Source: Promicromonospora iranensis
GTDB lineage: Bacteria > Actinomycetota > Actinomycetes > Actinomycetales > Cellulomonadaceae
Reading direction: 5' to 3'
DNA: 64,000 nucleotides
NCBI RefSeq assembly: GCF_028994805.1
Contig: NZ_JAJQQP010000011.1
Span: 124,001 to 188,000 of the forward strand
Shown here: positions 52,427-62,024 of the stretch, in pieces
Numbering within the stretch: the stretch's first letter is position 1
How the letters are laid out: every line of letters starts with the position of its first letter
Made by a program: the position numbers and the translations under genes
The notes under the pieces: generated by a model
Seen by the model: the letters and a program-made list of their open reading frames with translations, nothing else
Databases searched by the model: none
Told to the model about the DNA's origin: nothing

Positions 52427-55400
52427 GTGCTTCTGGTACTCCTCGCCCACGGGGTCCTGGCTCTGGCCGCCCCGGCCCTCGTCGCGGCCCTGGGCCGGCG
52501 CGCCTTCTGGTTGCTCGCCCTCGGACCGGCCGCGGCGACGATCTACGCGCTGTCCCGGACCACCGCCGTCCTGGAGGGCCGCACCCCCACGGAACACCTG
52601 CAGTGGATCCCCGCGCTCGGCCTCGCGATCGATCTCCGGCTGGACCTGCTGTCCTGGGTGATGCTGCTGGTGGTCGGTGGCGTCGGCACCCTGGTGATGC
52701 TCTACTGCAGCGCCTACTTCTCCCGCGAGGCACGCGGCCTCGGCCGGTTCAGCGGCTTCCTGGTGGCGTTCGCCGGCACGATGACGGGCCTCGTGCTCGC
52801 CGACGACCTGCTCCTGCTCTTCGTGTTCTGGGAGCTCACCACGGTGTTCTCCTACCTGCTGATCGGTCATCACACGGACCGCACCGCGTCGCGCCGGGCC
52901 GCCATGCAGGCGCTGATCGTGACCACCGCCGGCGGCCTGGCGATGCTGGTCGGGCTCGTGGTGCTCGGGGTCACCGCCGGGACCTGGAGCCTCTCGGCGG
53001 TCATCGCCGACCCGCCGTCGGGCCCCGCCGTCACGGTGGCCGTGGTCTGCCTGCTGGCCGGCGCCGCCACCAAGTCCGCGCTCGTGCCCACGCACTTCTG
53101 GCTGCCCGCCGCGATGGCCGCCCCCACGCCCGTCTCGGCCTACCTCCATGCCGCCGCCATGGTCAAGGCGGGCATCTACCTGATCGCCCGGTTCGCGCCC
53201 GCGTTCTCCGACCTCGCCGCCTGGCGCACCGTGGTGCTCGTGCTCGGCGGTGCCACGCTCCTGCTCGGCGGGTACCGTGCGCTGCGCCAGCACGACCTCA
53301 AGCTCGTCCTCGCGTTCGGCACCGTCTCCCAGCTCGGGCTCCTCACGCTCCTGCTCGGCTACGGGACGCGGGCGACGGCGCTCGCCGGGCTGGCGCTCCT
53401 GGGCGCGCACGCCCTGTTCAAGGCCTCGCTGTTCCTGGTCGTCGGCGTCGTCGACGCGGCAGCGGGCACCCGCGACCTGCGCAAGCTCGCGGGGGTCGGA
53501 CGGCGCCTACCGGTCACCGCGCTGGCCGCCACGCTCGCCACCGCGTCGATGATCGGCCTGCCACCGTTCGCCGGCTACGTCGCCAAGGAGGCCGCGCTCG
53601 CCGCCTGGGCGCACGACGGCGACCCGCTGGGCATGATCATGATCGTGGTGGTCGCCGTGGGCTCGGCCCTGACGGTGGCCTACGGGCTCCGGTTCCTGTG
53701 GGGCGCCTTCAAGCCCCGCCTGCCGGCGACGGCCTCGGCCGTGCCGGGCGAAGGGCCGGGCCAAGGGCCGGGCGAGGCGCCCGAGGTCGCGCACCCCCAG
53801 CCGTTCTCGATGGTCGCGCCGCCACTGGTCCTCGCGGTCCTCGGCCTCGCGGTGGCCCTCGTGCCGCAGGTCGGCGAGGAGCTGCTCGGCCCGTACGCCA
53901 GCACCTATCCCGTCGGCGACCCCGGGCACCTCACCCTCTGGGACGGGCTCACCCCGGTCCTCGCGGTCACCGCCGCGGTGCTCCTGCTGGGTGTGCTGAT
54001 GTTCTGGCAGCACGACCGCGTCGAGCGGCTGCAGGCGGCGCTCTGGACCCCGGACGGCGCCGACCTCGCCTACCGGCGTCTCATGCGCAGCCTGGACCGG
54101 TTCGCGAGCGACGTCACCGCAGGCACGCAGCGTGGTTCGCTGCCCTTCTACCTCGGGGTCATCCTCGTGACGCTCGCGGTCGGCCCGGGGGTCGCGCTCG
54201 CCGTGGGCCTCGTGGGTGATACGGGCGCCGACGCGCTGCCCGTCGCGGCCGACGCGGCGGGGCGGGGCGACGTGCTGCACCTCGGCCCGTTCGCGATGGT
54301 GCCGTGGGACCGTCCCGCCCAGCTCGTCGTCGTCCTGGTGGTCGTGGTGGCCGCCGTCCTGACCGCCCGCGCACGCCGCCGGCTCAAGGCGGTGTTCCTC
54401 ATGGGCGTCGCGGGATACGGCAACGCCGTGCTGTTCCTGCTGCACGGAGCGCCCGACCTCGCGCTGACCCAGGTCCTGTGCGAGACCCTGACGCTCGTCG
54501 TCATGGTCCTGGTGCTCCGGCGCCTGCCACCGTACTTCTCGGACCGGCCGCTGGCGGCGAGCCGCTGGGTCAGGCTGGCGATCGGCGTGCTCACAGGCCT
54601 CGTCGTCATGATGTTCGTCGCCGCGGCACCCCTGGTCCGTGTGCATCTTCCGGTCTCCGTCGACTTCCCCGAGGAGGCCGAGACGTTCGGCGGTGGGCAC
54701 AACATCGTCAACGTCACCCTCGTCGACATCCGCGCCTGGGACACCGTGGGCGAGATCTCGGTGCTGCTGGTCGCGGCCACCGGCGTCGCCTCGCTCGTCT
54801 TCCTGCGCCAGCGCAGCGGCAACCTGCTGCGCCTCGACCCCACCGGGGACGACGAGTCCGGGGAGCGCCCCGCACGTGCTGGTGGCCGTCAGGTGCGGCC
54901 GGGTACCTGGCTGCTCGCGGGCCCGACCCTCGACCCCCAGAAGCGGTCGGTGCTCTTCGAGGTGCTGACCCGTGCGCTGTTCCACCCGATGCTGCTGTTC
55001 GCCCTGTTCCTGCTGTTCAGCGGGCACAACTCGCCCGGGGGCGGATTCGCGGCGGGCCTGGTCGCGGGTCTGGCGCTGACGGTCCGCTACCTGGCCGGCG
55101 GCCGGTACGAGCTCGGCGAGGCGGCCCCGGTCCATCCCGGTCTCGTCCTCGGCACCGGGCTGTTCCTGTCGGCGGGCGTGGGCCTGGTCGCGCTGCTCGC
55201 CGGCCAGGCCGCGCTCGAGAGCACGATCATCGACCTGCACCTGCCGGTGCTCGGCCACGTGCACCTGGTCACCAGCCTGTTCTTCGACGTCGGAGTTTTC
55301 CTCGTGGTCATCGGCCTGGTCATCGACATCCTGCGCACGTTCGGCGCCGAGCTGGACCGGCAGGCCGAGCCCCACTCCCGCACCGTCGGCTCGCACGGCC

Positions 55401-55435
55401 GCACGGCGCACCGGGCAGGAGGTGACCGCGCGTGA
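52427..55435 (+). CDS. mrpA: Mrp Na+/H+ antiporter subunit A with fused subunit B domain
   Basis: MrpA is the large ion-translocating subunit of the multi-protein Mrp antiporter, related to NuoL. The 1002-residue protein has about 20 membrane helices. The NuoL-like core includes LVPTHFWLPAAMAAPTPVSAYLHAA and FGTVSQLGLL. A DUF4040-type segment (GNAVLFLLHGAPDLALTQVLCETLTLV) follows, and then a C-terminal MrpB domain (from about residue 845, LFLLFSGHNSPGGGFAAGL). Fusion of A and B is common in actinobacteria. It starts at a GTG and overlaps mrpC by 4 bp. Confidence 0.95.
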   Translation: MLLVLLAHGVLALAAPALVAALGRRAFWLLALGPAAATIYALSRTTAVLEGRTPTEHLQWIPALGLAIDLRLDLLSWVMLLVVGGVGTLVMLYCSAYFSREARGLGRFSGFLVAFAGTMTGLVLADDLLLLFVFWELTTVFSYLLIGHHTDRTASRRAAMQALIVTTAGGLAMLVGLVVLGVTAGTWSLSAVIADPPSGPAVTVAVVCLLAGAATKSALVPTHFWLPAAMAAPTPVSAYLHAAAMVKAGIYLIARFAPAFSDLAAWRTVVLVLGGATLLLGGYRALRQHDLKLVLAFGTVSQLGLLTLLLGYGTRATALAGLALLGAHALFKASLFLVVGVVDAAAGTRDLRKLAGVGRRLPVTALAATLATASMIGLPPFAGYVAKEAALAAWAHDGDPLGMIMIVVVAVGSALTVAYGLRFLWGAFKPRLPATASAVPGEGPGQGPGEAPEVAHPQPFSMVAPPLVLAVLGLAVALVPQVGEELLGPYASTYPVGDPGHLTLWDGLTPVLAVTAAVLLLGVLMFWQHDRVERLQAALWTPDGADLAYRRLMRSLDRFASDVTAGTQRGSLPFYLGVILVTLAVGPGVALAVGLVGDTGADALPVAADAAGRGDVLHLGPFAMVPWDRPAQLVVVLVVVVAAVLTARARRRLKAVFLMGVAGYGNAVLFLLHGAPDLALTQVLCETLTLVVMVLVLRRLPPYFSDRPLAASRWVRLAIGVLTGLVVMMFVAAAPLVRVHLPVSVDFPEEAETFGGGHNIVNVTLVDIRAWDTVGEISVLLVAATGVASLVFLRQRSGNLLRLDPTGDDESGERPARAGGRQVRPGTWLLAGPTLDPQKRSVLFEVLTRALFHPMLLFALFLLFSGHNSPGGGFAAGLVAGLALTVRYLAGGRYELGEAAPVHPGLVLGTGLFLSAGVGLVALLAGQAALESTIIDLHLPVLGHVHLVTSLFFDVGVFLVVIGLVIDILRTFGAELDRQAEPHSRTVGSHGRTAHRAGGDRA

Positions 55436-55944
55436 TCGTGCTCGACAACGTCCCCTCCGGCGCCCTTCTGCTGGCCGTGGGCGTGCTGTTCGCCGCGGGG
55501 GTGTACCTGCTGCTGGAACGATCGCTGACCCGCGTGCTCCTCGGCTTCGTCCTGCTGGGGAACGGGGCCAACCTGGCGATCCTGGTGGCCGGCGGGCGGG
55601 CCGGCGCTCCGCCGATCACCGGCGCCGACGACCGGGAGCCGATGAGCGACCCGCTGGCGCAGGTCATGATCCTGACGTCCATCGTCATCACGCTCGCACT
55701 GGTGGCGTTCGTGCTGGCCATGGCCTACCGGTCCTGGCAGCTGCACGGCCACGACGAGGTGCAGGACGACCTGGAGGACACCCGCATCGCGCGGCTCGCC
55801 GTCGAGGACGCGCCGTCGTACGCCGACAGCGACGCCGTGGAGCCAGGCGTCACCCTGGACGAGGAGGCGGTGGCCACACGTGATGAGGTGGCGCTCCCCG
55901 ACCCCGTGGTGAGACCGCGGGACGGCGGGGGTGACGGACCATGA
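55432..55944 (+). CDS. mrpC: Mrp antiporter subunit C
   Basis: The 170-residue protein has three NuoK-like membrane helices in its first 110 residues, with the conserved LLERSLTRVLLGFVLLGNGANL and DPLAQVMILTSIVITLA. A hydrophilic acidic tail of about 55 residues (rich in Glu, Asp and Val) makes it longer than the usual 110-125-residue MrpC. The GTG start overlaps the mrpA stop (GTGA). Confidence 0.93.
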   Translation: MIVLDNVPSGALLLAVGVLFAAGVYLLLERSLTRVLLGFVLLGNGANLAILVAGGRAGAPPITGADDREPMSDPLAQVMILTSIVITLALVAFVLAMAYRSWQLHGHDEVQDDLEDTRIARLAVEDAPSYADSDAVEPGVTLDEEAVATRDEVALPDPVVRPRDGGGDGP

Positions 55945-57611
55945 ACCTGTGGACCGTGCAGACCCTCGTCCCGCTGCCGGTGCTGGTGCCGCTGTTCGGG
56001 GCAGGGCTCGCCCTGGCGCTGCACCGGTACCAACGCGCCCAGCGGATCATCTCGGTCGTCGCCCTGTCGGTCGTCGCGGCCGCCTCCGCCGGCCTGGTGG
56101 TCGCGGCCCAGCACGGGCCGGTGCCGCTCGACCTCGGCGGCTGGGCGGCCCCGGTCGGCGTCAACCTGGTGGCCGACCCGCTCGCCTCGCTCATGCTGCT
56201 CGTGAGCAGCATCATGCTGCTCTGCGTGCTGCTCTACTCGATGGCACAGGGCATCGCGGACGGCAACGACCGGACCGCGCCGGCGACGACGGACGCGGAG
56301 GAACTGCGCACGGCGCTGGAGGCGCAGGACCCGGACGCCGACGAGGGCGGGCAGCGCGATGCCCTGCCCGTCGCGATCTTCCACCCGACGTTCCTGATCC
56401 TGGCGGCGGGCGTCGCTGACGCCTTCCTCGCCGGGGACCTGTTCAACCTCTTCGTCGGGTTCGAGATCCTGCTCGCCGCGTCGTACGTGCTGCTCACGCT
56501 CGGCGGCACCAGCGAGCGCATCCGGGCGGGCAGCGTCTACGTCGTCGTCGCGCTGCTCAGCTCGATAGTGTTCCTGCTCGCCGTCGGCCTGGTCTATGCG
56601 GCGACCGGCACGGTGAACATGGCCCAGCTCGCCGAGCGCCTGCCCGATGTCGATCCCGGGGTACGGCTGGGCATCCAGGCCCTGCTGCTGCTCGCCTTCG
56701 GGATCAAGGCGGCGATCTTCCCGCTGTCCGCGTGGCTCCCCGACTCCTACCCGACGGCGCCCGCCCCGGTCACCGCGGTGTTCGCGGGCCTGCTCACGAA
56801 GGTCGGCGTCTACGCCATCCTGCGCACCCAGACCCTGCTCTTCCCGGCGAACGAGACGTTGGAGGCGGTGCTGCTGGTGCTGGCGCTCGCCACGATGCTC
56901 GTCGGTGTCCTGGGCGCGGTGGCGCAGGACGACGTGAAACGTCTGCTGTCGTTCACGCTGGTCAGCCATATCGGGTACATGGTCTTCGGCGTCGCCCTGG
57001 CGACCCAGGCGAGCACCGCCGCGGCCATCTTCTACGTGGTGCACCACATCACCGTGCAGACGGCGCTGTTCCTGGTCGTCGGGCTGGTCGAGCGTCGCAG
57101 CGGTACGACGTCGCTCGACCGCCTGGGCGGCCTCGCGACGCTCGCCCCGGGCCTGGCGATCCTGTTCTTCGTGCCGGCCATGAACCTCGCGGGCATCCCG
57201 CCGCTGTCCGGTTTCCTGGGCAAGGTGGGCCTCCTGGAGGCCGGCGTGCTGGACGGCTCGGTGCTCGCCTGGGCCCTGGTGGTCGGGTCGGTGGTCACCT
57301 CGCTGCTCACCCTGTACGCCGTGGTCCGGGCCTGGAACAAGGCGTTCTGGCAGCCCAGCCCGGAGGACGTGCGGGTGCCGGAAGAACCCGCTCCCCTGCC
57401 CTGGGGCATGGTCGGCCCGACGGCGGCGCTCGTGGCCGTGAGCGTGAGCCTGACCTTCGCGGCGGGGCCGCTCTACGACTACGCGGCGCGAGCGGCGGAC
57501 ATGGCGATGGACGGGCGCTCGTACGTCGACGCCGTGTTCCCCGACGGGGCGCCTCGCGGCACGGGCACGTCCGACGAGATCACCGACGACGGCGAGGAGG
57601 GCCGATCATGA
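55941..57611 (+). CDS. mrpD: Mrp antiporter subunit D
   Basis: This is the 556-residue NuoM/NuoN-like subunit with about 14 membrane helices, including FPLSAWLPDSYPTAPAPVTAVFAGLLTKVG (the quinone-oxidoreductase core with its conserved lysine) and LVSHIGYMVFG. An unusual polar loop of about 40 residues (TAPATTDAEELRTALEAQDPDADEGGQ) lies between helices near residues 110-150. It is coupled to its neighbours by 4-bp overlaps. Confidence 0.94.
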   Translation: MNLWTVQTLVPLPVLVPLFGAGLALALHRYQRAQRIISVVALSVVAAASAGLVVAAQHGPVPLDLGGWAAPVGVNLVADPLASLMLLVSSIMLLCVLLYSMAQGIADGNDRTAPATTDAEELRTALEAQDPDADEGGQRDALPVAIFHPTFLILAAGVADAFLAGDLFNLFVGFEILLAASYVLLTLGGTSERIRAGSVYVVVALLSSIVFLLAVGLVYAATGTVNMAQLAERLPDVDPGVRLGIQALLLLAFGIKAAIFPLSAWLPDSYPTAPAPVTAVFAGLLTKVGVYAILRTQTLLFPANETLEAVLLVLALATMLVGVLGAVAQDDVKRLLSFTLVSHIGYMVFGVALATQASTAAAIFYVVHHITVQTALFLVVGLVERRSGTTSLDRLGGLATLAPGLAILFFVPAMNLAGIPPLSGFLGKVGLLEAGVLDGSVLAWALVVGSVVTSLLTLYAVVRAWNKAFWQPSPEDVRVPEEPAPLPWGMVGPTAALVAVSVSLTFAAGPLYDYAARAADMAMDGRSYVDAVFPDGAPRGTGTSDEITDDGEEGRS

Positions 57612-58282
57612 CGGGCACCGACCCGGAGGCCGTCCGCGGCACCGGACGGACGCGGCGCTCCGACGGGGCGCCGGAGACGCAGCAGCCCGAGCGGCCCTGG
57701 CGCAGCCGGGCACCACGGTTCGCCACGCTGTGGCCGACGATGGTGATGGGCGGGGCACTCTGGGTGCTCCTGTGGGGGGACCTGTCGTGGGCGAACGTGC
57801 TGTCCGGCGTCGCGCTCGGCGCGCTGGTGGCGCTCGCCTTCCCGCTCCCGCCCGTGGGCACGGCCGGGACGCTGCGACCGGGTCCGCTGGCCCATCTCGT
57901 CGGCCGGTTCGCCTCCGACCTCGTCGTCGCGTCCTTCCAGGTGGCCTGGACCGCCGTCCGGCCCGGCCCGACGCCGCAGGGCGGGCTGGTCGAGGTGCCG
58001 CTGCGCTCGACGTCGGAGCTGCTCGTCGCTATCACCGCGGGGCTGTCGTCGATGGTTCCCGGCACGGTGGTGGTCGATCTGGACCGGTCCGGCGCCACCC
58101 TGCAGGTGCACGTGCTCGATCTCGCCGGTTCCGGCGGTCCTGACGGCGTCCGGGAGTCGGTGCGGGCCCTCGAGGGGCGGCTGCTGCGCGCCTTCGTGAC
58201 CCGCGCCGAGCTGGTCCGGCTCGGCCTGGCCGAGCCGTCCGACGGTCCCGCACCCACCCCGGGCAAGGAGGGACAGCCATGA
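57608..58282 (+). CDS. mrpE: Mrp antiporter subunit E
   Basis: The 224-residue protein has the MrpE core: two to three membrane helices, then the cytoplasmic domain with VEVPLRSTSELLVAITAGLSSMVPGTVVVDLD. A hydrophilic N-terminal extension of about 40 residues (arginine- and proline-rich) and a proline-rich C-terminus make it longer than typical MrpE of about 160 residues. It overlaps its neighbours by 4 bp. Confidence 0.92.
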   Translation: MTGTDPEAVRGTGRTRRSDGAPETQQPERPWRSRAPRFATLWPTMVMGGALWVLLWGDLSWANVLSGVALGALVALAFPLPPVGTAGTLRPGPLAHLVGRFASDLVVASFQVAWTAVRPGPTPQGGLVEVPLRSTSELLVAITAGLSSMVPGTVVVDLDRSGATLQVHVLDLAGSGGPDGVRESVRALEGRLLRAFVTRAELVRLGLAEPSDGPAPTPGKEGQP

Positions 58283-58626
58283 TGCTCGCCGTCGGGATCG
58301 TCGCCACGGCGCTGCTCGCGGTCGGTGCCCTGTGCGCTGTCGTCCGGATGGAGCGTGGTCCCTCGATGCTGGACCGGTCAGTGGCGTTCGACGTGCTGAC
58401 CACCGCGCTGGTCGGCGCCATAGCGGTCGAGGCGGCGCTGTCCCGCCGCACCGAGTCGATACCGATCCTCGTGGTGCTCTCAATGGTCGGTTTCATCGGG
58501 TCGGTGACCATCGCGCGCTTCGCCGCCGCCGAACCGCGCAAGGACCAGGCGCCCGACCACGCACGACCCGCGCCGACGGGCAGGCCGCCCGGACAGGATG
58601 CCCACGACCCGCCGGAGGGCTCATGA
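58279..58626 (+). CDS. mrpF: Mrp antiporter subunit F
   Basis: The 115-residue protein has three membrane helices and the conserved ERGPSMLDRSVAFDVLTTALV segment, whose aspartate lies in the ion path, followed by VVLSMVGFIGSVTIARF. The last 30 residues are a polar tail. It overlaps mrpE and mrpG by 4 bp each. Confidence 0.93.
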   Translation: MMLAVGIVATALLAVGALCAVVRMERGPSMLDRSVAFDVLTTALVGAIAVEAALSRRTESIPILVVLSMVGFIGSVTIARFAAAEPRKDQAPDHARPAPTGRPPGQDAHDPPEGS

Positions 58627-58949
58627 GCCTCGCCACCGATGTCGCCGCCGCGGTCTGTCTGCTGCTGGGCGCCTTCTTCTCGTTCTCGGCAGGAGTCGGT
58701 GTCGTGCGGTTCGACAACCTGCTCGCCCGGGTGCACGTCGTGGCCAAGCCCCAGGTGCTCGGCATGCTCCTGCTCCTGACCGGGGTGGCGCTCCGGCTGC
58801 AGGACCAGGGCACGGTCGCCATGCTCGTGCTCGTGGCGATCTTCCAGCTGATGACCTCCCCGGTGGCCGCGCACATGGTGGGCAGCGCGGGCCTGCGCAC
58901 CGACAAGGTCGGCCCCGAGCTCCGCACGGTGGACGACGACAGCCGCTGA
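58623..58949 (+). CDS. mrpG: Mrp antiporter subunit G
   Basis: The 108-residue last subunit of the operon has three membrane helices and the MrpG signature FFSFSAGVGVVRFDNLLARVHVVAKPQVLGM. The complex exports Na+ (or K+/Li+) in exchange for protons and supports growth in salt or alkali. The gene ends 20 bp before the convergent KefB-type antiporter gene. Confidence 0.93.
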   Translation: MSLATDVAAAVCLLLGAFFSFSAGVGVVRFDNLLARVHVVAKPQVLGMLLLLTGVALRLQDQGTVAMLVLVAIFQLMTSPVAAHMVGSAGLRTDKVGPELRTVDDDSR

Positions 58950-58969
58950 GGCAGGATGCGGCAGCCGGG

Positions 58970-60676
58970 TCAGGTGGTGCCGGCCCCGGCGCCGGCCCCG
59001 GTACCCGCTCCGGTAGCCGGCTCCGAGACGGGCTCGGGGCCCGGTGCCAGGACTCCTCGGCGCTCCGCCTGCGCGTCGCGCATCCCCTCGGCGGCGACGT
59101 AGCCGAACGCCGCCTCTGCCGCTTCGTCGGCCAGCGCCAGGCCTGCCGTGCCATACAGGTGGAAGACGGCGTCGGCGCCGTGCCGCGCGAGCTCGGCCAC
59201 GTCGTCGTCGTACCGTGCGACGGCGGCAACCGTGCCCTCGAAGCCGCTCGCGCGCAGCTGGGACAGCGCGATCAGGTTCGCCGCGTGGAACGGCATGGCC
59301 AAGATCGCGAGCCGGACGGCTCCGGCACTGCGTACCCGGCCCCAGAACTCGATGTCGGTGGCGTCGGCCTGCACCACCGTGAAGCCCCCGGTGCGCAAGG
59401 TGGCGACGCGAGCCGGGTCGTGCTCGACGCCCACCACGTTCATGCCGTAGTCGTCGCGCAGCTGGCGGACGGCGCCACGGCCGACGCGCCCCATACCCAG
59501 CACGAGCGCCTCCGCGCCCGACACGTCGATGAGCCGTTCCTCCCGGTGCAGCCACTCGTTGGGCTTGGACGGGAAACGCCTGGCGAGCGCCATCGCGAAC
59601 TCGTTGCCGCGGGTGTTGACCGCCGAGGAGAGCACGAAGCTGGCCGCCACGGCGACGGCGAGCACCACCAGCCATTCGTCGTTCAGCAGGCCGGTCTGGG
59701 ATCCGACGGCGACGACGATCAGGCCGAACTCCGAGTAGTTGGCCAGCACCAGGCCCGACAGGATCGCCGTGCGCTTGCGCAGCCGCATCAGGCGCAGCAG
59801 CACCGCGGTCACGATGCCCTGCAGCGGCAGCATGAGCAGCATGAGCAGCCCGATCGCCGCGGCCTGCCAGGTGAGCTCCCCCGAGAAGCCGATGGACACG
59901 AAGAAGCCGACGAGCAGCAGCTCCTTGAGGGTGAACAGGTTGCGCGACAGCTCGGTGGCGGCGGGGTGGCCGGCCAGGAGCATGCCCATGACGAGGGCGC
60001 CGAGGTCGCCCTTGAGCCCGACGGCGTCGAACAGCGCGTAGCCGGGGCCGAGCGCGACCGCCACGCCGAACAGCGCCTGCAGCTCGCCGTGGCCCACCCG
60101 CGACCACACCCGGCGCAGCAGCCAGGCGCCCGGGATCAGCAGCACGAGGCCGAACGCCCACAGGCTGGGCGGGTGGTTCGACGCCACGGACAGGAAGATG
60201 ACGGCGATCAGGTCCTGCATGATGAGCACGCCGATGGCGATCCGGCCGTAGAGCGCGGACTGGTCGGAGCGGCCGTCGAGCACCTTGACCACGAACACGG
60301 TGGAGGAGAACGAGAGGGCGAGACCCAGCAGGGCGAGGACTCCCAGGCCCTCGCCCTCGAGCATCGAGAACCCGATCACGCCCAGCAGACCGAGGAACCC
60401 GACGGCGATGGCGACACTCATCACGAGGTGCGCCACGGTGGTGAACCACACGTCCTTGCGCAGCAGCGTCTTGACGTCGAGCTTGAGCCCGATGCCGAAC
60501 AGCAGCAGGGTCACGCCGAGGTCGGCGAGGGTCCCGAGGTAGCCAGGCTCCGCAAGGCCGGCCGCGTGCAGCCCGAACCCCGCCACCAGGAAACCCACGA
60601 GGGGTGGCAGCCGAAGCAGGACCGCCCCGAGCCCGGCCGCGACCGTGACGAGCAGGAAGATCGCAGCGGTTCCCAT
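58970..60676 (-). CDS. CPA2-family K+(Na+)/H+ antiporter with RCK (TrkA-N) domain
   Basis: The 568-residue protein has about 12 membrane helices in residues 1-385, including the GIGLKLDVKTLLRK and ALVMGMLLAGHP segments of the KefB/monovalent cation:proton antiporter-2 family. A cytoplasmic Rossmann domain follows (LVLGMGRVGRGAVRQL, about 400-520) that would bind NAD(H) or a nucleotide for gating. The C-terminus ends in a glycine/alanine/threonine repeat (GAGTGAGAGAG). The ATG lies 6 nt after a -10-like TAAACT (60688-60683) without a ribosome site, so a leaderless mRNA is possible. KefB itself is glutathione-gated; that is unlikely in an actinobacterium. Confidence 0.9.
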   Translation of the reverse strand: MGTAAIFLLVTVAAGLGAVLLRLPPLVGFLVAGFGLHAAGLAEPGYLGTLADLGVTLLLFGIGLKLDVKTLLRKDVWFTTVAHLVMSVAIAVGFLGLLGVIGFSMLEGEGLGVLALLGLALSFSSTVFVVKVLDGRSDQSALYGRIAIGVLIMQDLIAVIFLSVASNHPPSLWAFGLVLLIPGAWLLRRVWSRVGHGELQALFGVAVALGPGYALFDAVGLKGDLGALVMGMLLAGHPAATELSRNLFTLKELLLVGFFVSIGFSGELTWQAAAIGLLMLLMLPLQGIVTAVLLRLMRLRKRTAILSGLVLANYSEFGLIVVAVGSQTGLLNDEWLVVLAVAVAASFVLSSAVNTRGNEFAMALARRFPSKPNEWLHREERLIDVSGAEALVLGMGRVGRGAVRQLRDDYGMNVVGVEHDPARVATLRTGGFTVVQADATDIEFWGRVRSAGAVRLAILAMPFHAANLIALSQLRASGFEGTVAAVARYDDDVAELARHGADAVFHLYGTAGLALADEAAEAAFGYVAAEGMRDAQAERRGVLAPGPEPVSEPATGAGTGAGAGAGTT

Positions 60677-60701
60677 GAGCAGAGTTTAGTTGTCGTATGT
60701 T

Positions 60702-61964
60702 TCAGGTAGCGGTCACCACCGCGTGCAGAGCGGGTGAAAGAGACCCCTCGGCCTGCACAGTCACCCCCTCGAGTCCCAGCCACCGGGCCATCTCGCGAAG
60801 CTCGGCCGCCAGTCGGGCGGGGGTGTCCGCCGTCAGGGTCGGTTCGGCGTGCGCGGACTGCACGCGCAGCACGCCCGCGGCGCGGTCCGCCTTGAGGTCC
60901 ACCCGGGCCGTGAGCTGCGAGTCCTCGAGGAACGGCAGCACGTAGTACCCGTCGACACGCTGGGCGGCCGGGGTGTAGATGCCGATCCGGTACCGCATCC
61001 CGAAGAGGCGCTCCAGCCGCTTGCGCTCCCACACCAGGGGATCGAACGGCGCAAGGAGCGCCTGTCCCGTGGCCCGGCGGGGGCGAGCGGCTTCGCGGTG
61101 CAGGAACCACTGCTCGGAGCCACCTGCCACGCGGGCCGGCAGCAGCACGCCCTCCTCCACGAGATCAGCGAGCGCCTGGTCCGCCACCGGCCCCCGGAGC
61201 CGGTAGTAGTCCTTGATGCAACGGGCCGTCCCGATGCCGTGCGCCCGCGCCCCGAGCTCCAGCAGGGCCCGCTTGGCCTCGACCTCGGGCACCTCGGCGA
61301 GCGCCGAGGGCGGCAGCACACGCTCCGGCAGGTCGTACAACCGCTCGAACTGGGTGTTCCGGCCCGCGGAGACCACCTCGCCCGTGAAGAACAGGTGCTC
61401 CACCACGCGCTTCTCGGTGCTCCAGTCCCACCACGTGCCTCGCTTGCGGCGCACCGAGCGCCCTTCGGACACGAACCGGTCGTGGATCTGGGAGGCCGAC
61501 AGCGGCCCCTCCGCCGCGACCAGGTCGCGTACCTCGGCGACCTGCGGGGCGTCCGGCAGGCGTACGCCGTCCAGCTCCCGCCAGTCGTACTCCTCCGCGA
61601 ACCACCGGCGCCGGAAGGCCAGCAACGGCCATGCGCGCGGGGGCACATAGGCGGCGACGTGCGCCCAGCTCTCCACGAGACGGCGGTCGGCTGCTGCGGC
61701 CCTGCCCGTCCGCCGGGCGTACCTGCCCGACGCCGTCGCCCGGTCCAGCAGGTCGGTGTCGTACGCGCCCAGCCGCGAGAAGAGAGGCAGCAGGTGCGCC
61801 CGGGCGAGGACGTTCACCGAGTCGATCTGGAGCAGGCCGAGCCGGTCGACCACCCCCTGCACGTGCCGCATGGTGCGCGGCCCGTCGGTGCGCGGGCGGT
61901 TCAGGCCCTGGGCCGCGATGGCGACCCGGCGGGCCTGGTCGAGAGACAGGGAGATCGGTTGCAC
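60702..61964 (-). CDS. AlkZ/YcaQ-type winged-helix DNA glycosylase
   Basis: This 420-residue protein belongs to the HTH_42 family. Characterised members (Streptomyces AlkZ, E. coli YcaQ) unhook DNA interstrand crosslinks and excise bulky alkylated bases. It has the start LSLDQARRVAIAAQGL, the catalytic QxD motif as Q46-I-D48 in GLLQIDSVNV, winged-helix repeats including RKRGTWWDWSTEKRVVEHLF, and the C-terminal DGYYVLPFLEDSQLTARVDLKADR. The GTG at 61964 is chosen because it begins the conserved region; its ribosome site is weak. It is a housekeeping-type paralogue rather than one tied to a toxin cluster, as no biosynthetic genes are nearby. Confidence 0.88.
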   Translation of the reverse strand: MQPISLSLDQARRVAIAAQGLNRPRTDGPRTMRHVQGVVDRLGLLQIDSVNVLARAHLLPLFSRLGAYDTDLLDRATASGRYARRTGRAAAADRRLVESWAHVAAYVPPRAWPLLAFRRRWFAEEYDWRELDGVRLPDAPQVAEVRDLVAAEGPLSASQIHDRFVSEGRSVRRKRGTWWDWSTEKRVVEHLFFTGEVVSAGRNTQFERLYDLPERVLPPSALAEVPEVEAKRALLELGARAHGIGTARCIKDYYRLRGPVADQALADLVEEGVLLPARVAGGSEQWFLHREAARPRRATGQALLAPFDPLVWERKRLERLFGMRYRIGIYTPAAQRVDGYYVLPFLEDSQLTARVDLKADRAAGVLRVQSAHAEPTLTADTPARLAAELREMARWLGLEGVTVQAEGSLSPALHAVVTAT

Positions 61965-62024
61965 AGGAACATCGTGCCCCGACCCACTGACACTCCCTGG
62001 GGACAAGCAGCGGGGACGCCCCGG

